Source: Panopea generosa (Eukaryota > Mollusca > Bivalvia > Adapedonta > Hiatellidae). Taken from it: a stretch of DNA of 64,000 nt. This document shows, in pieces, positions 1-12,030 of this stretch. Under the pieces are notes generated by a model. The model saw only the letters and a list, made by a program, of their open reading frames with translations. It searched no databases and was not told where the DNA came from. A program made the translations under genes and the position numbers. The first letter of the stretch is position 1. Each line of letters begins with the position of its first letter. The DNA is taken from the NCBI GenBank assembly GCA_029582155.1, contig CM055911.1, positions 27,245,452-27,309,451 on the forward strand. The letters run 5' to 3'.

Positions 1-46
1 GACAGAGGTATCACTTTATACCACTTCACAATTCTTCGAATGACGG

Positions 47-312
47 GATCATAATAAATAGATTCTTATGCCATCAAAGGCTAACAGACGGTCAGTAAAC
101 ATAACCACTCTTTCCTGGAATCCTGAAAGATTAACCAGTACTCCGCAAGTTACATTGCCACGCCCATTTCAGGCAGCGGTGAGAGACAAATGATAATAAG
201 ACGCAATATCGAATATCAATCATCACGAAGGCTGTGGCCGGCCGGGGATTCGAACTCACGACCCTTGTTTTGATAGTCATAGGCGCTACCGACTGAGCTT
301 ACCGGACCCGTG
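47..312 (-). mobile_element. tRNA-derived SINE, family A
   Basis: Read on the minus strand, it starts with a tRNA-like head (GGGTCCGGTAAGCTCAGTCG, then GTTCGAATCCCC as box B). It continues through a body shared with copies at about 9585, 12031 and 35695 and ends near an AAATCTATTTATTAT-like tail. The box A/box B spacing and the shared non-tRNA body mark it as a SINE rather than a tRNA gene. Confidence 0.7.
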
Positions 313-599
313 TATGAACCTAAGTATAACTATTTGAAACTGCATATCAAGCTAATTATAAAACAAGTGATGTAATGCAATGCCAACATACTGCTGTATT
401 TTAATCGTTTTCTTTTTCTTCCGTTACTTCCAGCAATCAATTTCTGATTATTACAGGAAGCCTCGTTTCCGCAGGAGGTTTACGGGTATTTGTATCACTG
501 ATTAACATAGACGTTTAGTGAGATAGTTTACGTGCGCTGGGTATGACTTCTCCCTGTAGTACACGGGCTAGCTTCCTTTAAATCCTCTTTGAAGGATTG

Positions 600-742
600 C
601 ATGCTTTCAAAGCCTCTTGCCCGAATGAGGCACTGTGGGAGTGCGTTTGAACACCACTGACGAAACCCCACCGGGAGTCAATCCAGGGAGCTTTGGGACT
701 AGGAGCAAGCATGCTAACCACCAGACCACCACGACTCCAATT
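600..742 (-). mobile_element. tRNA-like SINE relic, family D
   Basis: On the minus strand the segment reads GTCGTGGTGGTCTGGTGGTTAG as a tRNA-like 5' half with a weak box B further on, followed by a non-tRNA body. No second full copy was found in the window, so the family assignment is weak. Confidence 0.4.
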
Positions 743-924
743 TCATTATGGTAGATATTATTTTCAGAAATGGTTACGATTGAAATGTTTAACATTGCCG
801 TGTGTACCTTTAATTTCACACATTACAGCTCTTATCACTTTTATCATTTTTATTTTCATTATATATACAAATCTGTGTTTGTGAGGATCTACATCTGCAA
901 CTGTCTGAGGTAGGTTGACTAGGT

Positions 925-1092
925 CTTCTAACTCGATTTATATTAAATGTGTTTAACGCCATTTTCAACACATATGAGATTATAAATGGCATATCCAGTT
1001 TTATTGGCGGAGGAAGACATCAGAATGAGTCTGAGTAAAAACCGTCTGCAAATAACTGGATCACTGGCAAACATTTTTGCAAACACTTTTCG
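925..1092 (-). mobile_element. SINE family B, 3' fragment
   Basis: Contains the complement of the family B body (ACTGGATATGCCAT, then the segment related to GTGTTGAA...GGC). The same body is seen at 10149, 36418, 46298 and 58360. The tRNA head is missing, as expected for a truncated copy. Confidence 0.55.
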
Positions 1093-1789
1093 AAAGCCTA
1101 ATTTATTATGGTTGTTCGTATATTTTTTTCAATTTTTTTGTGTTTATGGTCTTTTTTTTCAATTCCAATAAGGCACCATAAAATCATAGCTTTCCCTATA
1201 TGTCAAATGTAAAATTTGAAACATTATGAGAAGTAGTGTGTATTTAAAAGCAGTTTACGTATCTTTAATATATAATGGCATATTTTTTGCAATTAAGTTC
1301 AAAATTTTAAGATGCTTATCTTTCCAACGGTATATTTTTAAATTGTTTAATCAGTTGGGAACATGGTCTTTTTTTAACAAAAATATTAGTAATTTTTTCT
1401 ATTTTTCACTTTTTTACGTCCGCGAACAAAACCAGAACGATATTGGTCACGTGACTACCTGCGGGCGATAGTTGAAGGTCGCGTTTTAAGAGCTACTGCT
1501 ATGCTACTTTATAACTTTAATATTATTAAGAAATCATGCTGTTATACATATTATTAATGTATGTATGTATAAATGTATTATGAATAGTTTCAGTTTCAGT
1601 TTTATTGGCATAACGACAATACACAATTGCCTATGGCCATTTACAGAGAATATTTAAACAAATATGGCATAGACACACAATATATAAACATAGATAAGAC
1701 ATTCACAAACAAACAGTCAAATATTGTGAGATAACAAATCTACACATTATATTTTCAATAAATCATTTAAGTGAATATAGGTAAGAAGC

Positions 1790-2442
1790 AGTCGTTGTAT
1801 TCAAGGTAGTTTTTCTAAGCGTAAAAGCCTCAGTAATATATCTTGATGTATTACGCACTAGTCGTTTATTTGTAGATGAAAGTAGATTTATAAATTTATT
1901 AACTGTTGGAAATGATATATTTTTTAGATATTTAGTTCTTATTGTTCTATATTTTGGACAACATAAGAGAAAATGATACTCTGATTCAACAACATTTAAG
2001 GAACATAATTTACAAATTCGATTTTCTCTTTCTACATTAGTATATCTGCCTGATTTTCTAAAGTATGGGCACTAAGACGTAAATGTGTCAGATTTTTGCG
2101 ATTATTTTCGATTGAAATAAAATCTAAGTACTCTTCATATTTAAAATCTACTTTAAACTTATTAAAATATTGTAGTTTTTGCATAGTCTGGACAGTTGCA
2201 GTCCACGTTTGCACGTATTGGTCTCTTATTCTTTGTTTAAATAAGATAGAATAGTTTATAATTGGGTTGAAATTTTGCCAAATGTCTCCAAATCCTAGAT
2301 TATTTATGAAAGATTCCATACATTTGGCCCAACATTTATTATTTTGAAAGTTACATTGCTCATTAAAAGATTTATACAAAATTGAATTTGGTTGCTTCAT
2401 GATTTTAGTCCAGTACATAATGGAACGTTCTTTAGCAATCAC
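1790..2442 (-). pseudogene. LINE RT C-terminal region, broken
   Basis: The 136-codon reading 2442-2032 ends in LRLSAHTLENQAD, and the next part, read in another frame across 2040-1790, gives ENRICKLC, then EYHFLLCCPKY, a CxxC...HxxxxC-type cluster often found at the C-terminus of LINE RT proteins. It closes with a stop near 1795. The 3' UTR follows to about 1591. Confidence 0.7.
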
Positions 2443-2863
2443 AGATATAGGAAATCTACCTAGTTCACCTAAAACAGCTATGTTCGGAGTTTGCTGTTTT
2501 ACACCTAAAATATGTTTGCAAAATTTTATGTGTAATTTATCTAAATCTTTAAATTCATATATTCCCTAAATTTCCGACACATATAAAAGTATAGGAAACC
2601 ATTGAATCGAAAAGTTGTAACTTGGTTTTAATATCTACATTGATTCTACTAAACACCGAAAGCAAACAATTATACGCTATAAGTGCTTGCTCTTGAAGAA
2701 CTATTATCGCATTTGCCATGCTTCCTGTATATGAAAAACGTATTCCTAAATAACAAAATGTATCTACTGTTTCTAATTTCTCATTATTGATAAACCATTC
2801 GTAGTGATGTAATTGCTTTCTTTTCTCAAATATGCATACTTTTGTTTTATTAACATTAATTTT

Positions 2864-3760
2864 TTAACCCCATTTAGCTGAATATTGAAAAATAGTATCA
2901 AGCTGTAATTGTAAACTATGTGGATCAGTCGTAAATAGAGCTATGTCATCGGCAAAAAGTAACATATAAATAGATAATTGATCAATGTCCTTATCAGTTA
3001 AATTGTTAAAATCAATATTTTCGGTTATATCATTGATGAACAAAATAAAAAGTAAGGGTGACAAGGGCTCCCCTTGCTTTAAACCAAGGGTTACATCAAA
3101 GAAGTCTGAAAAAGTCATATTAGGTGATTTTATACAAGATTTAACGTTACTATAGATCGCTTTTATAATATTAATCATTTTGCAACTTATACCCAATTGG
3201 ACGAGCTTTACCCACAATGCATCATATATAACGGTATCAAAAGCCTTTTCATAATCTATAAATGTACAGAATAATTTAGATTTAGACATAAGTACTTTTT
3301 GTATAATCGAATGAAGAATGAAGATGCAATATGTCGTGCTATGATTGTCCCTGAAGCCAAATTGGTGTTCGTTGAACACATTTTCAGATTCGCACCATTT
3401 ATTAATTCTGTTTCTTAACGCGAGCGAGAATATTTTAGATAGAGTTATTCCACGATAATTGGAGGGATTATCACGGTCGCCTTTCTTGTGAATTGGTACA
3501 ATAAATCCTTTACCCCACGAGTCCGGATAAATTCCTGTATCATATATTTTATTAAAAATTTGAACAATATACGGTGTAATAAAACGTTTGCATCAATAAA
3601 AAAGTCTGCTACATTATTGCTTAAGTCACAACTTTTATGTCGTCTCATAGTAAAAGGGTAATCAAGCTCTTTAATATTTATTGACTCTTGTCTCTCATTT
3701 GCATCAGTATCTGGTACAAATTGGCAGTGTGGTGTATTCGATAAAGTATTCGAAAAAATC
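2864..3760 (-). pseudogene. LINE reverse transcriptase core, broken
   Basis: The longest piece (3379-2864, 171 codons) carries the RT signature in order: QFGFR, FIDYEKAFD, GLKQGEPLSPLLF and the catalytic LLFADD box. The preceding piece, 3762-3445, contains the linker and the start of the fingers region in a different frame. The YADD-equivalent aspartates (FADD) and the first Asp (YEKAFD) are intact. The frame is lost between the two pieces and again after the thumb, at about 2864, so the protein cannot be made as one chain. Confidence 0.9.
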
Positions 3761-3931
3761 ATTTACATTTATCCCAGAGGTGTTTATAACCTTTTTCGAA
3801 TTGTATTTTTTAATATATTTTCAAAATTTTCGAGAGTTGATTTTACTTAATTTTGATAGGTTATATTTTTCTTTGGTAAAATATTTCTTTTTTTGCTTTC
3901 CGTTTTGCTTTAGAGAACATACTCCTACTAT

Positions 3932-4975
3932 TTATGAAACGTATTCTATTTGTTTCTGATGGATTGTTTTTATAATTTCTTTTATCGTTAAAAATTGAGT
4001 TTTAAGAGTTCTACAGGTATCATCAAACCAATCTGCCTTTTTAATGCGTTTTTGCAATGGGTTTAACTTACATGTTCGTCCATTTGTTTTGAACGATATG
4101 TCGTATATCAAATCGGACAAATCAATTATATCAGTATTATTTGTAATCAGATTTTGGGTAATATTGTCAAAAATATGTTTTTTATCATCCAAACAATTTT
4201 GAAAAACAAGTGGATCACTATTTTCCCATATGATTTTATCATGGGTTAGATTATCCGTTTTGTACACATTCATATTTTCAAAACTACACGAAAATTCAAC
4301 AGGACAATGGTCCGAAAATTCTGTTATTTCGATTACTTTCATATTTGTAATAAAAGGAAAATTGTTAAAATTTGTAATCAAATAATTGACAACATTTGCT
4401 TGTGACACGTGAAATTACCTTCTTCTAATCGTCCGTTAACAATACATAAATCATTTTCCTTACAAAGACTCAATAACTTGTTCCCAAAACTATTTATAGT
4501 ATGATCACGTGATGATCGTGCCGGTATATCGTGCGCAGGTATACTACCCTGAGGCATATTAACATACCGTTGTAAGTTTATATTGTTCACAGTATCTGGC
4601 TTTTTACCTGTCCTAGAATTGAGGTCACCGGAGATGTAGATATCCCCATATGCGCTATATTATTCAAATGCTAAAAAAAAATCAAATTCGTTTAGAGGGG
4701 AGGACGCATTTTTATAAACCTTAAAGTCCTCTGGTGGTATGTAACACGTGCAGAAATAAAGATCATTTTCAGTGCCAAAATACGACTTTTTGAGTTTAAA
4801 CCACACTATTCCATTAAGATTCAATTTACCATTCAATTTGATTGAAAAAATTGTCTTTATACTATATTATAACACCACCGCTGTTTCTCTTAGCCTTTCT
4901 ATTTGATTTTGGTCTAGGACAGGAGAAACACGCATAATTATCAATGTTTACATTTGTAAAAGTGAAACTTTAGTT
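3932..4975 (-). pseudogene. LINE apurinic-type endonuclease domain, broken
   Basis: The conceptual translation, read across at least two frames, shows CFSCPRP near 4930, SGGVIIYY near 4880, the catalytic-loop motif GDLNSRTG near 4625, an IVNGR segment near 4440 and the terminal SDHCPV motif near 4300. These are successive landmarks of APE-type endonucleases of LINEs. The SDH triad end is present, but frame breaks near 4400-4670 mean no single ORF spans the domain. The first part of the domain, with the N-terminal catalytic Asn and Glu, is not present. Confidence 0.8.
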
Positions 4976-6239
4976 AATTTTATCTATATTAAATGAAGTA
5001 TTGTTAATAATAAGATAATGCGCTATTTGAATGACTTGTGATTTAATGATCTATAAATTGTCATACATTATGTTAGTTTGCTTTATTGTTGTTGTTATAA
5101 AATAAACAAAGTAATTATGAAAGCAAGTTTATCAATTGTATTTTCACAGTTTTTACAGCGCTAATTGGCAGCGGACCGAATCATATTGTCCTTAATGACA
5201 ATTAGCAACAGTTCATACCTTCATTATGCCTTAGGACATGTTTTGTTTTTAACATTTTACCAGTATGAGATACATAATTAAATATAATTAATTAATACCT
5301 TAGGGCCAAAGTACCAGTCGTTAAAGTAATTTCTCGTTTTATGATCTTTTTTAGAATAAAAAATAAATGTTAATTACGAGTAATGGTTTGCATTAAAACA
5401 ACACCTGTATGAACAGAAAATCAAAACGAACAAACAAGAATTAGCAAACAAAAAACGCACGCGTGCGTATATGTATACGTGGGTCCATTCAAACAGTTGT
5501 TAAGGTGTGTAGAATAAAGTAATATTTCTTTTATGAAAATATTAAAAAAAAAATGAAATGAATATTTTGTATATAAAATATTTTGTCTAGCGAAAATGTC
5601 CAATGACGTTAAAAGTAGTTTGTCGTAACGTTGCAACGCGGGATAAATTAATCAGTTTTATTGTCTTTATTTGCCTCGGGTCATACGTTTATTGGTCATA
5701 TAACAGTAGGATGCCCCTAATAAACTGATCATGAAGGGTAATTTGCAAACAGAGCATTTGTTTGTTGTTTTCATGATGACGCTTGGTGATTGATTTTGAA
5801 AAATGAATTAATCTTGATGAAATTAAGAAATAAAAATTAAGACATCAAATTTGGTCCTTTTTACAGTTATTTTTTCTGCTTATTATTGTAGGCGTGAATT
5901 TCATATTGTCAATATTTGTATTAAGTATAAGTCAGTGATTATTAACTACATGTATCTAGATTGAAGCCAAAAACATGTCCATTTTTTAACAAAATTTAAA
6001 TTCGATATTTTCCCCCCAACTTTTGTCATCTTTTTTACCAAGAAAAATAGAGATAGAAATAATTTAAGTCAAATAAATATTTTTTTCAATATAGGAAATC
6101 TTGTTGTTTTCTTTCGAAAAATTGTACAAATTTTTGATAGAATGTATTAGACTAATTTTAATTAAACATTTAGTTGTCAAATACATTTGAAAATATTTTT
6201 AAAATAACACCAAAACATGTCAACTGATTTATTTCACTG
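4976..6239. other. No feature recognised
   Basis: AT-rich DNA with no exon-like reading, no tRNA and no repeated family that I could match elsewhere in the window. It lies directly upstream of the thaumatin-like gene, so it may hold its promoter, but no clear TATA or initiator can be fixed. Confidence 0.4.
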
Positions 6240-6298
6240 ACTGAGTGAATGAATGAATGAATGAATGTGAATGAATGAATGAATGAATGAATGAATTA
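6240..6298. repeat. (GAAT)n microsatellite
   Basis: About 13 copies of GAAT with one interruption (GTGAAT), 140 bp upstream of the thaumatin-like start codon. Confidence 0.95.
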
Positions 6299-6436
6299 GT
6301 TTCAAACTAATTGGGCTACGCTCTCAAAATAATTAATTCATTCGATCATTTCTTAATATTAGCCGTTCATTATTGTTCATTCATTTTATTACTGTACAGC
6401 TACAATGTATTCATTTATTTTATTCAGTAAACTGTC

Positions 6437-9400
6437 ATGGCGTCACTGGCACTGATTTTATCGCTCGTTGGCATAGCCGTTGTCAATGGCAAACATCAAA
6501 TGCATATTAGAAACAATTGTGGCAAGGAAGTATGGGTTGGTGTCCTCCCTCCCTCTGGCAGCAATGGTAAGCCATAGCCCAAACCTCTTGTTTTGTGACC
6601 CTATAGGTCTGACTACACAGTTGAATGTTGTTCTTTGTTTTATATAAAATAAGGTATAAAATTTCGACGGTAAAAACAATATTTCACATAGAATTTTTTT
6701 TCGATACATCGAAACCTATTATAAAATATATTGTTATTTTCACAGACCATTTTTTTTTTTGGGGGGGGGGGGGGGGGGCGTGGGGGCATACTACACTTAC
6801 CAATGATGTTTTTTTTAGAAAGGGCCTCAAATGCTCGTAAAAACATGCCGCATCAGTTAAAATTCTATATAAGTCACTGTTTAACACCAGTAATGTCTTA
6901 TTGCAGTATATGCCCCTATGAACTGTCTTTGAAAATATTTCAAACCAAATTACATAGGACGTTTTTTTTAATGCAACCATCTTGCTACCGTGAAACAAAA
7001 GGGCTCAACTATGTAGTAAATTATATTTATAATCGTGCCAAAAGTATAATAACATATTTAGTATGAGAAATAATACACAATATTTTGGAAGTATTTTTGG
7101 TGACTTTACATGTTAAAAAACAAAAGATGTTATATACGTATATGTAGGACAGTCAAAGAGGCCTTATAAAAAGAGTTATTTTTTAATATTTTCTTACTAT
7201 AAAGTTTCAATGATTCGGTCTCAAAGGACCAAATTCATGAAGTCCCAATAATGACCATGTAAAAGGCATTTATTGTGAATACTTATTTTCCACCAAAGCT
7301 TGGTGTATTTGTATTATTAGATAAAAAGTATTCTTTTAAATTATGTATATTTTATTTTTTAATTTTATGTTGTTTTTTTCTATTCATAGAATGACTCCAA
7401 TTACGGTTAAAATTAAGGCAAATTTTCCTTTCCCGCCATTTTTTTTATATACATTGTATGTATAGTAAAGGCATTCTAGCCACACAAAGCTTTTTATTCT
7501 GTTCATTTTATAGTGCACTATGGGTAATAACTGTAAATATTTACTTGTAGCAAGAGATCCTTCACCGTTAATAAAACCGTCATAATATATTTATATAAAA
7601 TAGCTTAAAATGTAGGAAAAATTGCATATTTTCGCTCTACATGTACATTTTAACGGTGATGTATTGAGTGAAAAATGAAAAACTGAAAAAACAAAAAATA
7701 TATATTTTTCAAAAGAATAAAGTATGGTTAAAATAGAAATTATTAAATTTTGCAAAAAACTTCATTTCATTAATCAGGGCACTTTTGGGGATCCGTGAAC
7801 CTCGTCTTTTGAAAGTTTTATTGCTGATCTGATGTAGACAGTTAATGGTTAATGATTACCAGAGTCACAGTGTTATTATTTGTTAATTAATTATTAATTT
7901 GTTAATTAGCTATTAACGATTACCTGTTCCATAGTGTTCTGTGATGATAATCGATAATTTTGCGATTTTATTTCCCAGGTGGTTTTAAGTTATACAGCGG
8001 CCGGTCACATACCCTGACGGTTAGAGATCATTGGTCAGGGCGTGTCTGGGGCAGGACAGGCTGTGGGGGTAGCAGTTGTGAAACAGGAGATTGTGGTGGC
8101 GGTCGCTTACACTGTTCCGGTGCAGGCGGTATCCCCCCAGGTATCTATATTCGGGAAAGTCCTCAAATACCGCGAACTATCGATTTTCACATGGCTTAAT
8201 ATCGATATTCAGTTAACTAAATATCGCAAGATATCAGTTTTCACTTACTTAACTTCACATCGGCAGTACTTTATTGATTTGGAATAAAAACTATCTCGGA
8301 GTCCTTACACTGAAGAGTTTAGTTTTTTACATTATAGTATGAACAGTTTTTACATAAGTACACTTTTTAAAAAATCGTTACCAATAGAACGAAGGGGAAT
8401 ATTTTATAAACAATGTGGGGCCAGCTAACTCAGTCAGTAATTCGTCTGTCTGTACATTCACGGGTCTTAGTTCGAATCCCTGCATTTTCTCAGTCTCTGA
8501 TATTTGGCTAGAAACTGTCACGAATCTCCCACCTCACAATATGTGGGGAAGTTGTCAGTGACTTGCGGGAACTGAGTGTATCAAGTACTGTTTAACTGCT
8601 TGTCGGATCCCAGGAACAGCGAGGATGAGTATCAAGGGTCTAGGTTCATTCTGCATATTCATTAGTTGATGTGTTTTTTTAGATCTGTATGTTAATTTGT
8701 TGTTTTTGTACATGTATAGTGAATCTGGAATCTTCCTTCCTGTTGGCGTCGAATAACCTATAATGTGTTGGTACGCCGTAAAGCCCTATTAATTCTATTC
8801 TGTTTGTCTGGGGAAAAACTTATTGCAAAAGTTTCAAATTTTATTTCAAATTGAAATCCAGAGTTATACTGAAATCTACTGGAGCAACTTTAAAACATCT
8901 TGGTTTTATCAATGAGTTATTCTGAATATCCACGTGTTGTAATTTACTGTTTTCTACTCAGTCGTTCCATGCATAAATGTATGAAAAAAACGTATATATG
9001 AAATATATGTTTTAAAGTTTTAACAAGAGACAGATAGTTTTAATATTTCATTTTTATGTTACAGCAACCCTGGCAGAGATCACGTTTGACGGCGCAGGAA
9101 ACCAGGACTTTTATGACATCAGCCTTGTAGATGGCTTCAACCTCAAACTATCCATGGCCCCCACCCCCGGAACCCACGACACCGCTAACCACGGTCACTA
9201 CTACTGCGGCAGAGCGGGATGTAACACCAATCTAAACGCCATGTGTCCCCGTGAACTGCAGGTACACGGAACGGGCGGCGTCGTGGCGTGCAAGAGCGCA
9301 TGCCTGGCTTTCAACAGAGACGACTACTGCTGTCGTAACGCTCACAACACGCCCCAAACATGCCCATATTTTGGATACGCACGGACATTTAAAAAAGCTT

Positions 9401-9499
9401 GCCGAGAAGCTTACAGCTACGCTTACGATGACCAAAACAAGTACATTCACCTGCCGTGGAAATGGCGGTCGATCTGCTTATGATATTACATTCTGCTAA
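6437..9499 (+). CDS. Thaumatin-like protein (PR-5 family), 3 exons, 1-nt frame break
   Basis: Exons: 6437-6566, 7979-8140, 9065-9499, with GT/AG junctions all in phase 1. Exon 1 gives a signal peptide (MASLALILSLVGIAVVNG) and the start of the mature fold (HIRNNCGKEVWVGV). Exon 2 carries GGFKLYSGRSHTL, DHWSGRVWGRTGC and the CETGDC block. Exon 3 opens with ATLAEITFDG and QDFYDISLVDGFN, typical of thaumatin folds, then VACKSAC, DDYCC, TCPYF and AYSYAYDD. The expected end (FTCRGNGG...DITFC, stop at 9497-9499) is in the next frame: one extra A in the run 9434-9437 breaks it. Without that base the length is 241 codons with 16 cysteines, the full eight-disulfide set of large thaumatin-like proteins. 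As read, the frame ends at 9483 and loses the last two cysteines. The family is secreted; in plants and insects it is linked to glucan binding and defence, and its role in molluscs is inference. Either a sequencing error or a real lesion explains the break. Confidence 0.9.
6751..6778. repeat. Poly-T/poly-G tract in intron 1
   Basis: T10 followed by about 18 G. Such homopolymers are prone to length error in assembly. The rest of intron 1 (6567-7978) shows no repeat family that I recognise. Confidence 0.9.
8415..8795 (+). mobile_element. tRNA-derived SINE in thaumatin intron 2
   Basis: Begins GGGGCCAGCTAACTCAGTCAG (box A-like), followed by box B-like GTTCGAATCCC about 45 nt later. The body has ACTTGCGGGAACTGAGTG and GGATCCCAGGAAC, related to family A, and the end is TGGTACGCCGTAAAGCCC, a common SINE tail. 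It is in the same orientation as the host gene. Confidence 0.65.
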
Positions 9500-9579
9500 A
9501 TTTTTCACCGTGATACGATTATAAAACATTATTCTAATTTTGATCATTTGTTATCCACAACACCCTCTATTTCAATCTG

Positions 9580-9832
9580 TAATCCAGGGTTCGTGAGTTT
9601 GAATCCCCGCCCCGTAACAGTCTCCGTGACGTACGACATTGTGTCTCATCATCATTCGTCTCTCACCGCTGATTCAAGTAGAGAAGTTATTAGTTACTTG
9701 CGGAGATAGGTTGTGCTCGAGTACTGGTTAACCTTTCCGAATCCCAGGAAACAGTGGTTAGGTTAACTGAACGTCTATTAGCCCACGACGGCATTAATAA
9801 CGCTAAATATTCAATCAATCAATCTATTTCAA
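9580..9832 (+). mobile_element. SINE family A
   Basis: Contains box B (GTTTGAATCCCCG), the shared body (GTCTCTCACCGCTG; ACTTGCGGAGATAGG; GAATCCCAGGAAACAGT; GTTAGGTTAACTGA) and the CAATCAATCAAT tail. The left half of the tRNA head is degraded. It lies 80 bp past the thaumatin-like stop codon. Confidence 0.75.
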
Positions 9833-9847
9833 GCATTTATATCAATA

Positions 9848-9855
9848 CCGCCCCC

Positions 9856-9889
<34 letters not shown>

Positions 9890-9895
9890 ACCCCC
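9848..9895. repeat. Poly-C tract
   Basis: About 45 C with two A interruptions. The length is unreliable in any assembly. Confidence 0.95.
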
Positions 9896-10148
9896 TCTAT
9901 CAAGTAGTTTAACCATGGCAATTACTATTAAACTTTTATCATTATATAATATCATAGAATTAAGTGCTTTATGATATTGTATACAATTATGTTATCATGG
10001 TTATACGAAGTTAACTTTACACTATTGTGTCGTCTCATTTGTAATCACATATATGTGACTATTCCGCATGGGTCTCAGACCTTCTGGAAATAATGGAAAT
10101 TAACTTGACAAACTTTTCAAACTTGTCAAACTTGTTTGAACAAGTAGA

Positions 10149-10376
10149 TTCCTCTGTGACCAAGTGGTCTAATGCGCCGTCTCATGTTAACTTACCTCTC
10201 ACCGCTAAGGTCGTAGGTTCGAGTCCCGCTCGCACCAAAAACTGTATGTGAAATCGTTTCCAGTTACTTGCGGCCTTTAAGGAAGGTTCTACTCAGTCTG
10301 AGGTCTTCCTCCACCAGTAAAACTGGATATGCCATATATAACCTGAAATGTGTTGAACATGGCCTTAAACTCCATT
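10149..10376 (+). mobile_element. tRNA-derived SINE, family B
   Basis: The head CTCTGTGACCAAGTGGTCTA and box B (GGTTCGAGTCCC) resemble a class II (Leu/Ser-like) tRNA. The body has CAGTTACTTGCGGC, TCTGAGGTCTTCCTCCACCA and ACTGGATATGCCAT. Copies lie at 36418 and 58360 (+) and at 46298 (-). Confidence 0.75.
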
Positions 10377-10429
10377 CATAATAATATTTTATCAAGAAAA
10401 CATAGGTTAAACATTCAACGTATGGAAAG

Positions 10430-10545
10430 CGTAGTGCAGTGGTAGAGCATCGAACTCGTGATTGGAGGGTCGTGAGTTCGATTCTCCGTCACGGCAATGC
10501 ATGGTGTAGATCTACCAATAAAGACTTCGATCGTGATTTGTCAAA
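10430..10545 (+). mobile_element. tRNA-derived SINE, family F
   Basis: tRNA-like head (GTAGTGCAGTGGTAGAGCAT; box B GAGTTCGATTC) followed by a short body with AGACTTCGATCGTGATTTGT. The same head and body recur at 45515-45650. Its 3' end abuts the 30-bp minisatellite. Confidence 0.6.
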
Positions 10546-11836
10546 TTTGTTATATACTATTTCTCATTATATATTGGTTGGTATACTATTTCTCATTATA
10601 TATTGGTTGGTATACTATTTATTATTGTATATGTGGTTGGTATAATATTTATCATTATATATTGGTTGGTATACTATTTATTATTATATATGTGGTTGGT
10701 ATACTATTTATTATTATATATATGGTTGGTATACTATTTATTATTATATATTGGTTGGTTTACTATTTTTATATTATATATGTGGTTGGTATACTATTAT
10801 TATTATATATGTGGTTGGTATACTATCTATTATTATATATGTGGTTGGTATACTATTTATTATTATATATGGGCTGGTATACTATTTATTATTATATATA
10901 TGGTTAGTATACTATTTATTATTATATATTTGTCGATTTACTATTTTATATTATATATGTGGTTGGTATACTATTATTATTATATATGTGGTTGGTATAC
11001 TATCTATTATCATATATGTGGTTGGTATACTATTTCTCATTATATATTGGTTGGTATACTATTTATTATTATATATGTGGTTGGTATACTATTTATTATT
11101 ATATATGTGGTTGGTATACTCATTCTCATTATATATTGGTTGGTATACTATTTTTCATTTTGTATTGGTTGGTATACTATTTATTATTATATATGTAGTT
11201 GGTATACTATTTATTATTATATATGTGGTTGGTATACTATTTATCATTATTTATTGGTTGGTATATTATTTCTCATTATATATTGGTTGGTATACTATTT
11301 CTCATTATATATTGGTTGGTATACTATTTATCATTTTGTTTGGTTGGTATACTATTTCTCATTATCTATTGATTGGTATACTATTTCTCATTATATATTG
11401 GTTGGTATATTATTTATTATAATATACATGGTTGATATACTAATTATTATTATATATGTGGTTGGTATACTTTTTATTATTATATATATGGTTGGTATAC
11501 TATTCATTATTATATATTGGTTGGTATAGTATTTATTTTTATATATTGGTTGGTTTACTATTTATTATTATATATATGGTTGATATACTATTTATTAGTA
11601 TATATGTGGTTGGTATACTATTTATTATTATATATTGGTTGGTATACTATTTATTATTATTATATATCGGTTGGTATACTATTTATTATTATATATATGG
11701 TTGGTATACTATTTATTATTATATATATGGTTGGTATACTATTTATTATTATTTATTGATTGGTATACTATTGATTATTATATATGTGGTTGGTATAATA
11801 TTTATTATTATATATTGGTTGGTAAACTATGATCTC
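10545..11836. repeat. 30-bp AT-rich minisatellite
   Basis: About 42 units of roughly 30 bp, each with TTGGTATACT followed by ATTTATTATTATATAT and a GTGG or TTGG end. The period is a multiple of three and the units mostly lack stops, so long frames stay open on the plus strand (up to 308 codons of WYTIYYYI-type repeats). I read these as a by-product of the repeat, not as a gene. Confidence 0.95.
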
Positions 11837-11849
11837 CACTTTAAACAGT

Positions 11850-12030
11850 AAAAAAACCCACATCTGACAACTTGACAAAATCTGGTACGGAATTCCAATT
11901 TATAGCTCCTGAATATGTCAAAGAATTTTTAAATGATTCACAGTTTGGATTTTGGATTCATGATGAATTTTTTATAGTAGATCTTGAGTTTCGAGAACGT
12001 ATTTTATGTGTGCACTTTAATAATCCTCAC
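11850..12030 (+). other. Unidentified coding-like fragment
   Basis: A frame open from about 11872 to the SINE boundary at 12031 reads EFQFIAPEYVKEFLNDSQFG and then WIHDEFFIVDLEFRERIL. The composition looks protein-like rather than random, but I do not recognise it. It is cut off on the right by a SINE and on the left by the minisatellite. A remnant of a gene or of a mobile element is equally possible. Confidence 0.25.

Larger units (their letters stand above)
1591..4975 (-). mobile_element. Decayed non-LTR retrotransposon (LINE)
   Basis: On the minus strand the order is endonuclease (about 4975-3932), reverse transcriptase (about 3760-2864), RT C-terminal region with a cysteine/histidine motif (about 2442-1790), and a 3' end with the repeated ACTGAAACTG motif at about 1591-1620. 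The element is truncated at its 5' end, inside the endonuclease domain, and broken by several frameshifts. It is inactive as read. The clade is not certain; an APE-type endonuclease plus an RT without RNase H fits the L1/CR1/L2 side of the LINE tree. Confidence 0.85.

Noticed and set aside
6625-6998. Frames around the poly-G tract with Gly-rich or Pro-rich runs
   Set aside because: Generated by the homopolymer in intron 1 of the thaumatin-like gene.
10497-11851. Hydrophobic repeat proteins (WYTIYYYI-type), candidate membrane protein
   Set aside because: Several overlapping frames are open at once, as expected from a 30-bp repeat; the units are non-coding in character and have no signal or family match.
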